Assembly (NCBI GenBank): GCA_963923455.1
Contig: CAWULT010000054.1
Coordinates: forward strand, 1 to 29,405
Length of the DNA stretch: 29,405 nucleotides
From: CAWULT01 sp963923455
Lineage (GTDB): Bacteria > Acidobacteriota > Vicinamibacteria > Vicinamibacterales > UBA2999
Direction of reading: 5' to 3'
Shown here: one piece after another, positions 1 through 7,050 of the stretch
Position numbering within the stretch: position 1 is the first letter of the stretch
Layout of the letters: every line of letters begins with the position of its first letter
Program-made: the position numbers and the translations under genes
The notes under the pieces: model-generated
The model's input: the letters and a program-made list of their open reading frames with translations, nothing else
Databases searched by the model: none
What the model was told of the DNA's origin: nothing

Positions 1-32
1 GCTCTCGCGTCTGCTCGGGCGCTGACCCGCCG

Positions 33-1031
33 CTATTCAGGCGACAGCGAGCCCAGGTACGCCGACAGGTTCAGGATGTCGTCGTCCGTCAGGCCGGCGA
101 CCGGCTTCTTCATCAGCGCCGAGTCCGCGCCGGCCCGACCGCCGTCCTTGAACAGGTGGAGCTGCCGCGCGATGTAGATCGGATGCAGGCCGGCCAGCCG
201 CGGGACGTTGGCGAGCCCCTTGGCACCGTCGCCGTGGCAGATCGCACACGCGATCGTCTTGCCCCGGCCACCCTCGGCGAGCGCCCGCCCCCTGGCCAGG
301 CTGCCCGGCGGAACGTAGACGACGAACCCCGACCGCGGGTCGCGCAGCCGCGCGCGCGTCTGGTCCTCGGGCAGCGTGATGATGCGGCGGCCGATCGGCT
401 CCATGCCCCCCTTCGGGTCCGCGAAGCGCATGCGCCCCTGGCCGACGAATGTCTTCGGCACCATGGCTGCCTCCACCACGCGGCTCCAGCGGCCCCGCGG
501 CAGCGAGGCGAACCACGCCGCAGCCTCCCGCACCTCGACGTCGGACAGCTCCTTCGAGATGCCGTTCATCCGCGCGTAGTCCTTCCGCGTGCCGTTCCGG
601 AAGTCCTGGAGCTGCTGCACGAGGTAGTCGGCCGTGAACCCGGTGAGGTCGGAGGACTCGGGATGGCCGAAGCCCGACATCAGGTGGCAGGACCCGCACG
701 CCAGCGCACCCGCGTGCCCCTTCTGCACGATGCCCGGCGCCGGCTTGTGCGCGTCGGGGAACCAGTCGGGCGGACTCAGGAGATCGTCGATCTGCTCGGG
801 CGTGTAGCTGCGGCTGCTGCCGGGGATCGACTTCGGGCCCGGGGGCTCTGCCGCAAGCGATCCGGCCTGGATCGGAAACGCCCACGCAGGGTCACGGGGC
901 TGCGGCGACGGCAGCGCCGTGGCTGGTGCGGTGGCCGGCGGCTGCTGGGCCCGCACGGCGGTGGACAGGGCGGTGGACAGGGCGGCGCTCGCCACGAAGG
1001 CCAGCGCCACGAGCGCATGTCGCGTCTGCAT
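33..1031 (-). CDS. secreted diheme cytochrome c
   Basis: Predicted periplasmic electron carrier of 332 residues with two class I cytochrome c domains. Seen: a signal peptide (hydrophobic residues about 6-25, cleavage near A-x-A at 28-30), heme site CGSCH at 112-116 with a likely Met ligand at 155, and heme site CAICH at 262-266 with a likely Met ligand at 307. The start is the ATG at 1031, preceded by GGAGAG; an upstream in-frame start would add 17 charged residues before the signal peptide. The gene runs toward the window edge, so its partner, perhaps a dehydrogenase, may lie outside. Known: this architecture passes electrons from periplasmic dehydrogenases to terminal oxidases. The exact partner is unknown. 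Confidence 0.9.
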   Translation of the reverse strand: MQTRHALVALAFVASAALSTALSTAVRAQQPPATAPATALPSPQPRDPAWAFPIQAGSLAAEPPGPKSIPGSSRSYTPEQIDDLLSPPDWFPDAHKPAPGIVQKGHAGALACGSCHLMSGFGHPESSDLTGFTADYLVQQLQDFRNGTRKDYARMNGISKELSDVEVREAAAWFASLPRGRWSRVVEAAMVPKTFVGQGRMRFADPKGGMEPIGRRIITLPEDQTRARLRDPRSGFVVYVPPGSLARGRALAEGGRGKTIACAICHGDGAKGLANVPRLAGLHPIYIARQLHLFKDGGRAGADSALMKKPVAGLTDDDILNLSAYLGSLSPE

Positions 1032-1103
1032 CGGCGACTCTCCGGTTGGAACGCGCCGGGTGACCCGGCGCGGCGGCCCCACGCCGCCGTGATCGACGCG
1101 CAG

Positions 1104-1109
1104 AGTCTA
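1104..1109 (-). promoter_or_regulatory. candidate -10 element (TAGACT) of the diheme cytochrome gene
   Basis: TAGACT on the minus strand about 73 bases before the ATG at 1031. The same hexamer lies upstream of the secreted-protein genes at 17651 and 28813. No convincing -35 was found. Confidence 0.35.
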
Positions 1110-1176
1110 GTCCGAATCGGCCGCGCCCGCGAGGCCCCGCCGGGCCGGGTACGTGGTCGAACCGGGAAATCGGGCG

Positions 1177-1182
1177 TAGGAT
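1177..1182 (+). promoter_or_regulatory. candidate -10 element (TAGGAT), near-leaderless
   Basis: TAGGAT ends 6 bases before the ATG at 1189, and no ribosome-binding site fits in between. Transcription would begin at or next to the start codon. The -35 is weak (TGGTCG at 17 bases). Confidence 0.5.
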
Positions 1183-1188
1183 GCGTGC

Positions 1189-1572
1189 ATGACCGTCCTC
1201 TGGCGCCTGGCGATCAATGCCGCTGCGTTGTGGGTGGCGACGCGGCTCGTCACCGGCATCTCCTACACCGGCGAATGGCCGTGGCTCTTCGCGGTGGCCC
1301 TGGTCTTCGGCGTGCTCAACGTCCTGGTCCGGCCCGTCCTGATGTTCCTGACGTTTCCGTTCCTGCTCGTCACGCTCGGCCTGTTCACGTTCGTCCTGAA
1401 CGGGGTGATGCTCTGGCTGACGGGGGCGCTGTCGGACGCGCTGGGCCTGGGTTTCCGCGTCGAGGGTTTCTCGGCGGCCTTCCTCGGCGCCCTCGTCGTC
1501 AGCGTGGTCAGCTTCGCGCTGTCGCTGTTCGTCGGCGTGAACCGGCACGACGACCGGTCCCGCTCCAAGTAG
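1189..1572 (+). CDS. YvlD/DUF360-type small membrane protein (phage holin family 4 superfamily)
   Basis: Inner-membrane protein of 127 residues with four predicted hydrophobic segments (about 5-22, 31-50, 53-78 and 95-117), ending in a short polar tail. The length and the V-L-N-V-L-V-R-P-V-L pattern after the second segment match the YvlD/DUF360 family, which databases group with phage holin family 4 although it is chromosomal and not a known lysis protein. The molecular role of the family is unsettled; Bacillus YvlD belongs to a cell-envelope stress regulon. The start is the ATG at 1189, only 6 bases after a TAGGAT -10 candidate, so the mRNA is probably leaderless. The neighbours are divergent or unrelated, so it is probably monocistronic. 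Confidence 0.85.
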   Translation: MTVLWRLAINAAALWVATRLVTGISYTGEWPWLFAVALVFGVLNVLVRPVLMFLTFPFLLVTLGLFTFVLNGVMLWLTGALSDALGLGFRVEGFSAAFLGALVVSVVSFALSLFVGVNRHDDRSRSK

Positions 1573-1616
1573 CCGCGAGCGGCCGGGCTGGCGCCGCACG
1601 CCGCTACGGCTGACCT

Positions 1617-1644
1617 TTGGAACGCGCGTGGAGAACGGTATCCT
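1617..1644 (+). promoter_or_regulatory. candidate promoter for the CBM9/DNRLRE gene
   Basis: TTGGAA (1617-1622) and TATCCT (1639-1644) are separated by 16 bases. Transcription would start near 1651, which favours the ATG at 1680 over the in-frame TTG at 1617. Confidence 0.35.
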
Positions 1645-1679
1645 CGACGGTGTCGTCGATGCCGTCCGCGAACCCACGC

Positions 1680-3107
1680 ATGCGTCCCGGTCCCTCACGC
1701 ACGACGCAGCCGCGCCGCCCACGAGGGCTGATCGTCCTCTGTGCGCTCGTCGTCTCGCTGACGGCGATGCCGGCGGCGGCCCAGACGCGCCGCGTCAACG
1801 CGCCGTACTTCCCCGACGGCGTCCGGTCGTCCGAGAGCGCGGTGTTCTGGTTCGGGCGGGTCGATCCGTCGCAGAACTACACCGACGTGCGGATTGCGTA
1901 CACGGACGACGAGTTGTGGGTGCGGCTGGCCATCTTCGACCAGTGGCTGTGGCTCGATGATGCCGCGAGCCGCACGCCGGCCAGCCTGGTCACCTGGGAC
2001 GCGGCGACGCTGGTGCTCGATACCGGCAGCGGAGGCTCCGCGCCAGCCGGCACGTCGTACCGGTTCGTCGGCGAGCTCAGCTCGTTCCGGCCGCGAACGG
2101 ACTATCAGGCCGCCTATCGTGGCACCGGCACCGCATGGGGCACGCCGGCCGCGCTGAGCTTCGTCACCGAAACCGGATGGCGCGGCGACGCGCTCAACAA
2201 CAGCGGGCCGGATCGCGGCTGGAACATCACGTTCCGTATTCCGTTCTCGAGCCTTGGTCTCGTCGGGCCGCCCGCGAGCGGCACGACGTGGCGGCTCGGC
2301 GTGCAGGTCCACGACCGCGACTCGCAGACCGGGACCGCCGTGTCCGACAAGTTCTGGCCCGAGACCTTCGCGGTGGATCAGCCGTCGAGCTGGGGCCAGC
2401 TCGGTTTCGGCCTCCGTCCGGCAGGACCGGCGTCGCCCTCCGGCTCGACGGTGACGATCCGTCACGGGCTCGACGGCGCCGTCGTCCGCGACGGCATGGT
2501 GGGCGGCGGCTCGACGTGCGCGGAGGGGGTCGACTTCTTCCGATCGTGGGGCAGCCTGAACTACGCGCGATCCGAGACGCTGGTCGTCCAGAACCAGGCC
2601 GACGTGGCCGACTGGCCGTGCTTCTCGAAGTTCTACGTCGACTTCCCACTGACCGCATTGACGCCCGGGCGTACCGTCTCGGCCGCCACGCTGACGGTCT
2701 ACCAGTTCGGCGGGTCTGACCCCACGCAGGCCCTGCGCTCCTTCGTGCAGGTGTCGACGGTGCGTGACCCGTGGGACGAGAGCTCCGTCACCTGGAACAC
2801 CGCGCCGCTCGCCGGCGAGAACGTCGCGGTCAGCCGCGTGGAGGTGATCCCGTCACCAGGGCTGCCGTGGCCGGGAGCCGCCCGCACCTGGGACCTCTCC
2901 TGGGCTGTGGCCCAGGCCTACGCCGCGGGCCAGAGTACGCTGCGCCTGGTCCTCTACTCGGCCGACGGCGGGTACCACAGCGGCAAGTACTTCTCGTCGT
3001 CCGACGTGGGCGACTGGAACGCCGTCGGACGGCCGACGCTGCAGGTGGTGCTGTCGGGCAGCGGCGGCGTGCCCGATCCGCCGACGAACCTCCGCATCCT
3101 TCCGTGA
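1680..3107 (+). CDS. secreted CBM9-like and DNRLRE domain protein
   Basis: Exported protein of 475 residues. Order of domains: signal peptide with an Arg-rich n-region and cleavage after A-A-A-Q (about 34); a CBM9/DOMON-like beta-sandwich (about 37-250) with W-rich stretches such as D-Q-W-L-W-L; and a DNRLRE domain (about 255-450) with its hallmark W-D-E-S-S-V-T-W-N-T-A-P. Known: CBM9-like domains bind sugar ends, and DNRLRE domains are found in large bacterial surface proteins. No catalytic domain is visible, so it may be a carbohydrate-binding surface protein. It ends in P-D-P-P-T-N-L-R-I-L-P, which resembles the first strand of a fibronectin III domain that is then missing. ATG 1659 and TTG 1617 are alternative starts; 1680 gives the best signal peptide and follows the candidate promoter. 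Confidence 0.8.
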   Translation: MRPGPSRTTQPRRPRGLIVLCALVVSLTAMPAAAQTRRVNAPYFPDGVRSSESAVFWFGRVDPSQNYTDVRIAYTDDELWVRLAIFDQWLWLDDAASRTPASLVTWDAATLVLDTGSGGSAPAGTSYRFVGELSSFRPRTDYQAAYRGTGTAWGTPAALSFVTETGWRGDALNNSGPDRGWNITFRIPFSSLGLVGPPASGTTWRLGVQVHDRDSQTGTAVSDKFWPETFAVDQPSSWGQLGFGLRPAGPASPSGSTVTIRHGLDGAVVRDGMVGGGSTCAEGVDFFRSWGSLNYARSETLVVQNQADVADWPCFSKFYVDFPLTALTPGRTVSAATLTVYQFGGSDPTQALRSFVQVSTVRDPWDESSVTWNTAPLAGENVAVSRVEVIPSPGLPWPGAARTWDLSWAVAQAYAAGQSTLRLVLYSADGGYHSGKYFSSSDVGDWNAVGRPTLQVVLSGSGGVPDPPTNLRILP

Positions 3108-3171
3108 GCCGCGGGCGCTGGCCGGTCGCGCCGTGCGCCGCGACGTCCCCCGCCGAATTCGCCGGCGCGCA

Positions 3172-3177
3172 TAGAAT
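3172..3177 (+). promoter_or_regulatory. candidate -10 element (TAGAAT)
   Basis: TAGAAT lies 69 bases before the ATG at 3247, in the intergenic region after the DNRLRE gene. It belongs to the leadered class seen before secreted-protein genes. No clear -35 was seen. Confidence 0.35.
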
Positions 3178-3246
3178 CAGGGCAGTTACGCGCCGGGAAC
3201 GACGGGCCCGCCCTCGCGCCACGGCCCTGACGGAGGACACGTTCAC

Positions 3247-4260
3247 ATGCCCGCCGCCCGTACAGCCGCGATCGCCATTGCCACGCTCACGACGCTGACG
3301 TACCTGCCGGCGGCCCCCGCCGCGGCGCAGACAGCCGCCGCCGCCCAGGCAGTGCCGAAGACGCCGGGCTACACCGTGCCGCGCACACCGTGGGGCGACC
3401 CCGACATCGACGGCATCTGGCCGAGCATCGACATGGTGCGGGTACCGATCGAGCGACCCCGCCAGTTCGGCACGCGGCTGTTCATGACGGAAGACGAACA
3501 CCGGGCCAACGAGAAAGCCGAACAGCAGCGCATCGAGACGATGAACCGCGAGGGCGCGGGCGGCGCCACCGGCGCACCGGGCCACTGGGCCGAATGGGGC
3601 ACATCGCAGCGCCAGACGTCGCTGCTGGTCGATCCGCCAGACGGACGGATGCCGGCCGTGACGGCCGCCGGCCGCGCGAAGCAGGCCGCGATGCCGCGCG
3701 GCACGATGGGCAGCGCGCCCCTCGACCGGCCCGAGGACTTCACGATGTGGGAACGATGCATCTCGCGGGGCCTGATGGGCTCGACGCTGCCGGTGCTCTA
3801 CAACAGCGGCATCGACATCACCCAGAGCCCAGGCCACATCGTCATCCGCTACGAGATGGTGCACGACTTCCGCGTGATCCCGCTCGACCGGCGCCCGCAC
3901 GTATCGCCGGCGATCGGACTCTACATGGGGGATGCCCGCGGCCACTGGGACGGCGACACGCTGGTGGTCGAGACGCGGAACTTCCCGCAGCACGTCGGCT
4001 TCGGCATCAGCGGCAACGGCGTGCCGCCAGGGCCGAAGGCCGTCGTCGTCGAACGCTTCACGCGGGTGGCGCCCGACGTCATTCGCTACGAGGCCACGGT
4101 GACCGACCCCGACACCTGGGCTGCGCCGTGGACCGTCGCGTTTCCGCTCCACCGTGACCCGAGGTACCTGATGGCCGAGTACGCCTGCCACGAGGGCAAC
4201 CACGGCCTGCGCAACGCGCTCAGCGGGTCGCGGGCGGACGACGCCGCCACGGGCCGCTGA
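3247..4260 (+). CDS. secreted protein of unknown function (W-x-G-D-T-L-V-V family)
   Basis: Exported protein of 337 residues whose function is not recognised. Seen: a signal peptide with A-A-A-Q near 26-28, a G-D-P-D-I-D-G-I-W motif at 50-58, a conserved Arg-Cys region replaced here by E-R-C at 169-171, D-R-R-P-H at 214-218, and the family signature W-D-G-D-T-L-V-V-E-T at 234-243, followed by E-R-F-T-R and Y-A-C-H-E-G-N near the C-terminus. The protein at 18216-19103 shares the same signature in the same order, so the two are paralogues. The start at ATG 3247 has GGAGG 10 bases upstream. It converges with the hydrolase gene 13 bases downstream. Such proteins are common as uncharacterised, expanded families in acidobacteria (from memory). 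Confidence 0.8.
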   Translation: MPAARTAAIAIATLTTLTYLPAAPAAAQTAAAAQAVPKTPGYTVPRTPWGDPDIDGIWPSIDMVRVPIERPRQFGTRLFMTEDEHRANEKAEQQRIETMNREGAGGATGAPGHWAEWGTSQRQTSLLVDPPDGRMPAVTAAGRAKQAAMPRGTMGSAPLDRPEDFTMWERCISRGLMGSTLPVLYNSGIDITQSPGHIVIRYEMVHDFRVIPLDRRPHVSPAIGLYMGDARGHWDGDTLVVETRNFPQHVGFGISGNGVPPGPKAVVVERFTRVAPDVIRYEATVTDPDTWAAPWTVAFPLHRDPRYLMAEYACHEGNHGLRNALSGSRADDAATGR

Positions 4261-4273
4261 CGGTCGCCGCGGC

Positions 4274-5101
4274 TCACCGGCGGTGGGCCCGCAGGAACGA
4301 ACGAATCTGGCGGATGGCCAGCGGAATCCGTTCTTTTGGCTCCTTCCAGGGGAACATGCTCACCTCGGCCTTCGGGGCCAGCATCGCGGCCTCCATGGCG
4401 ACGGCGTACGGGTGCGCGGGGATGTCGTCCGGCAGGATCAACACCGGCGTCTGGCAGGACCGCACGAAGTCGCGCGTCACGGTGAAGACGAAGTCGGCGT
4501 TGGTCTTGTACATCTTCGTCAGGAACCGCTCCACCATCGGCATCGTGATCTCGGGCCGGCGCTTCACGAGCGGCGGCCCCCAGTTGGCCATGTTGTTGTC
4601 GTAGAAGAGCGTCGGCATCTCCGGGCGGAAGCCGCTCGGCTGCGCCAGCACGGCGGCCACGACGCGTTCGGGCGCGCGCTTCAGCAGATTCCAGATGAAC
4701 GGCCCGCCGATGCAGAAGCCGATCACGCAGAACTTGTCGATGCCCAGGTGATCCATCAGGCCGAGGTGGTCGTCGGTGTAGGCATCCCACGGCCGATCGA
4801 CCTCGAGAGGCCCTGACGACTGGCCGCCATTCGCGTTGCGCAGGTCCGACGCGATGCAGCGGTACTCGTCGTTGAGCACCTCCAGCGGGTTGAACGGGTT
4901 GGCCAGGGCGGCAATGGTCGAGTTGAGGCCCCCGCCCGGGATGACCAGCAGGGGGAACCCCTTGCCAGACTCCTGGTAGTGGATGCGGACCGGTCCTTTC
5001 TGATAGAACGGGCCGGTCTGCGCGAACGCTCCCTGCGCAGCAGCCATGACTGTCGCTGCCGCGCCCGTCTTCAGCAACTTGCGTCGGACCCGGTCCACCA
5101 T
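4274..5101 (-). CDS. Tat-exported alpha/beta hydrolase with a Cys nucleophile elbow
   Basis: Predicted periplasmic alpha/beta-hydrolase of 275 residues. Seen: a Tat-like leader (R-R-K-L-L-K at 6-11, then an Ala-rich h-region and A-F-A-Q near 28), an oxyanion-loop style P-G-G-G at 55-58, and the nucleophile elbow G-F-C-I-G-G at 128-133, with Cys130 where Ser is usual. Asp225/226 follows the strand P-V-L-I-L-P. The only His nearby is His230 (A-H-P); the usual His after the last strand is replaced by F-P-W-K-E-P. Cys elbows are typical of dienelactone hydrolases, so ester or lactone hydrolysis is possible, but activity is unproven. The start at 5101 has AGGAGG 5 bases upstream. It is divergent from the DsrE-like pseudogene. 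Confidence 0.85.
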   Translation of the reverse strand: MVDRVRRKLLKTGAAATVMAAAQGAFAQTGPFYQKGPVRIHYQESGKGFPLLVIPGGGLNSTIAALANPFNPLEVLNDEYRCIASDLRNANGGQSSGPLEVDRPWDAYTDDHLGLMDHLGIDKFCVIGFCIGGPFIWNLLKRAPERVVAAVLAQPSGFRPEMPTLFYDNNMANWGPPLVKRRPEITMPMVERFLTKMYKTNADFVFTVTRDFVRSCQTPVLILPDDIPAHPYAVAMEAAMLAPKAEVSMFPWKEPKERIPLAIRQIRSFLRAHRR

Positions 5102-5127
5102 CGGCGCCTCCTGGACGATTGCGGAGG

Positions 5128-5133
5128 AGTATA
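5128..5133 (-). promoter_or_regulatory. candidate -10 element (TATACT) for the alpha/beta hydrolase
   Basis: TATACT on the minus strand lies 26 bases before the ATG at 5101, upstream of its AGGAGG site. The -35 region is weak. Confidence 0.4.
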
Positions 5134-5195
5134 TCCGCCGATTGAGACAGAATCAGGCGTCACGTCGAAGCCCCTTCGTATTACAGGAGGATGTC

Positions 5196-5882
5196 ATGCA
5201 CACGAACACGCTGCCTCGCCGTTCGATGATCGCGCGCATTGGCGCCATGGCCGTCGGCGCCCTGGCCCTCCGCCCGTCCGCAGCCGCCGCGCAGGCCCGG
5301 GGTGGCCGCTTCCAGCCCCTGCGACATGCCCAGGATGACTGGCTCGACGCGGTCCCCGGCGGGCACCGCACGTTCATCGACGCCGCCACGGTCAACGGCG
5401 CCGGCGAAGCCATCCTCTACGCCAACAACCTCTACGTCGCCAACAAGTCCGGCTATGCGCTCGACGAGAACCGCGTGGCGGTCGTCGTCTGCCTGCGCCA
5501 TTTCGCCACGGCGTTCGCCTTCAACGACGCGATCTGGGCCAAGTACGGCAAGGTGATGAGCACGATGCTGAACTTCACGGACCCGAAGACCAAGTAGGCG
5601 CCGTCGACGAACCTGTTGAACGCGGCCGACTACGGCACGACGCTGTCGAACCTCGGCAACACGATCGACTCGGTCGTCAAGCGCGGCACGCAGTTCGCCG
5701 TCTGCGACATGGCCACGCACTTCTTCGCGACGCAGCTTGCCGGCGCGACCGGCGGCAACGCCGACGCGATCTACAAGGAGCTCGTGTCGAACGTGATTGC
5801 CAACAGCCACATGGTGCCGGCTGGCGTGGTCGGCGTGAACCGCGCGCAGGAGCGCGGGTACACGCTGCTGACGGCGCTCTGA
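5196..5882 (+). pseudogene. DsrE-like Tat-signal protein, interrupted by an in-frame TAG
   Basis: A reading frame of 229 codons is continuous except for one TAG at 5595-5597 (codon 134). Before it: AGGAGG at 5185-5190, ATG 5196, a Tat-like signal (P-R-R-S-M-I-A at 7-13, then hydrophobic residues and A-A-A-Q) and the first half of a DsrE-type fold. After it, in the same frame, the sequence continues to a natural TGA with F-A-V-C-D-M-A-T-H, which carries the Cys expected in DsrE-like domains. Coding character is intact on both sides. From memory of the family a Gln or Glu follows K-T-K, so a single C-to-T or G-to-T change would explain the stop. The second half has only a TTG at 5616 without a ribosome-binding site. 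Alternatives are a sequencing error or stop readthrough. Confidence 0.8.
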
Positions 5883-5928
5883 GGCGGTCTCCGACGCCTG
5901 GGCGTCCTGAGACGGACGGCGTGCGGCC

Positions 5929-6354
5929 TTACGAGCCCTGGTGACCAGTCGGCACGTGGGGCGACACCAGCCGCACGACCGTGCGCGCGTGTTCCCGCGC
6001 CGCCGAGGCGTCTTCCCGCCGGTAGAAGTCCGACGGCGTCAGATCCTCGGCGCCGTAGAAGGCCAGCTCGCGGTCGCGGCGCAGGGAGCGCGACGCCGAC
6101 GCCAGCACCTCCAGCTCGGCCTGGAGCGCAGCGGGCAGGCGAGCCCGTTCGGCGAGCAGCACGTCGGCGACGTCGTGGATACGGGGCGGGTCGACACCGA
6201 ACTCACGCAACAGGCCCTTGAGCGCCAGCTCGACGACCTCCTGCGACTCGCGTACGACGTCCGCCCAGCTCTCGCTGGCGAACAGCAGATCCAGGGCGCG
6301 CAACCGCGCCCCCGCGCGCCGCACGTGGTCCGCAGCCAGGCTGCGATTGCGCAT
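5929..6354 (-). CDS. HEPN domain protein (toxin candidate of MNT/HEPN pair)
   Basis: All-helical protein of 141 residues matching the HEPN family paired with minimal nucleotidyltransferases. Seen: the helical pattern S-Q-E-V-V-E-L-A-L-K-G-L-L at 37-49, then G-V-D-P-P-R-I-H-D at 53-61, and a C-terminal Y-R-R-E-D-A-S-A-A helix typical of PF05168. Known: HEPN proteins of such pairs (HepT) are RNases that are blocked by AMPylation from MntA. Odd: no R-x4-H-x-Y motif, the RNase and AMPylation site of HepT, can be found, so this copy may act differently or be a non-catalytic partner. Its ATG shares one base with the stop of the upstream nucleotidyltransferase (TGATG), so translation is coupled. Confidence 0.85.
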   Translation of the reverse strand: MRNRSLAADHVRRAGARLRALDLLFASESWADVVRESQEVVELALKGLLREFGVDPPRIHDVADVLLAERARLPAALQAELEVLASASRSLRRDRELAFYGAEDLTPSDFYRREDASAAREHARTVVRLVSPHVPTGHQGS

Positions 6355-6923
6355 CAGGCGGCCTCCGTCCAGTACGGCTGGCCGTGCGCGACCCGGCGCA
6401 CGAGCCGCCCCTCGGCGACCGCAGTGCGCACCCTGACGAGGTGCCTCGACACGCGAGGGTCGCGCTCGTACAGCACGACGCCGCCGATGGCCGCCTCGGC
6501 CCACGCCGCCGATGGCGGATCGTCGGGCCGCGGAGCATGTGCGAAGTGCGGATCCACCGGCCGGCCCTGCCACGTCAATGGCGCGGCGTCCCAGCGGCGA
6601 TACAGGTCGCGGGTCAGCGGCACTGATCGCTCCAGCACGACGAACAGGTCCACGTCGGACGAGGCCGAGGCCCGGCCGGTGGCCCAGGAACCGTAGAGCA
6701 CCACCGCCACCAGGGCTTCGCCGAACAGCGCGGCTGCCGTGTTGATGGCGCGCAGCCCGTCGTCGGAGACGGCGTGCACCGTCGATGGGGCGGCGAGCCG
6801 GCGGGCGCAGTACTCGTTGAACGACAGCCCCGCCGACCGTGCGGCCGATTCCAGCGCGGCGTGCACACCGGCCGGAAGCCGCAACAACACCCGCTTGGTC
6901 GACTGCCCTGCTGTCGTCAACAC
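6354..6923 (-). CDS. RHH-fused minimal nucleotidyltransferase (antitoxin candidate)
   Basis: Protein of 189 residues with two parts. Residues about 9-46 look like a ribbon-helix-helix DNA-binding domain (strand R-V-L-L-R-L-P, then two helices ending in S-F-N-E-Y-C-A-R-R-L). Residues about 65-160 form a pol-beta-type nucleotidyltransferase with the exact G-S-x10-D-x-D motif (Gly78, Ser79, Asp90, Asp92) and a likely third acid, Asp124. Known: MntA antitoxins with this motif AMPylate the HEPN toxin. Inference: the RHH part represses the operon by binding the repeats at 6933-6980. The GTG start at 6923 lies 7 bases after a TATCAT -10 candidate, so the mRNA is probably leaderless. It is coupled to the HEPN gene by TGATG. 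Confidence 0.85.
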   Translation of the reverse strand: MLTTAGQSTKRVLLRLPAGVHAALESAARSAGLSFNEYCARRLAAPSTVHAVSDDGLRAINTAAALFGEALVAVVLYGSWATGRASASSDVDLFVVLERSVPLTRDLYRRWDAAPLTWQGRPVDPHFAHAPRPDDPPSAAWAEAAIGGVVLYERDPRVSRHLVRVRTAVAEGRLVRRVAHGQPYWTEAA

Positions 6924-6930
6924 GGCCCCT

Positions 6931-6980
6931 ATGATATCACCGAGCAGACACTGGCGATATCACCAGGCCTGCAGCGTGAT
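6931..6980 (-). promoter_or_regulatory. promoter with repeated GATATCACC operator candidates of the MNT/HEPN operon
   Basis: GATATCACC occurs at 6933-6941 and again at 6956-6964, 23 bases apart (about two helical turns). An inverted partial copy, GTGATA, lies at 6975-6980. The first copy overlaps the -10 candidate TATCAT (minus strand, 6936-6931), which ends 7 bases before the GTG start; the second covers the -35 region. A repressor bound here would block transcription, and the RHH domain of the first gene is the obvious candidate. Confidence 0.55.
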
Positions 6981-7027
6981 AACCCTGGCCGGCCGATCTC
7001 CTGCCGGCAGCCGCCAAGGCGCGCTCC

Positions 7028-7048
7028 CCGGCGGCAAAATGCCGCCGG
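7028..7048 (-). terminator. stem-loop directly after the kinase stop codon
   Basis: Perfect 9-base inverted repeat (7028-7036 and 7040-7048) with a 3-base loop, beginning 2 bases past the kinase stop. There is no T-run after it, so it may be an unconventional terminator or an mRNA 3'-end stabiliser. Confidence 0.45.
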
Positions 7049-7050
7049 TC

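Noticed and set aside
2830..4203. 457-codon open frame on the minus strand opposite the secreted protein gene
   Set aside because: It is a GC-rich shadow frame with Arg/Ala/His-rich composition and no domain, and it overlaps two well-supported genes.
5595..5597. TAG read as pyrrolysine or otherwise recoded
   Set aside because: Other genes here use TAG as a normal stop (for example at 19536-19538), and nothing suggests recoding machinery.
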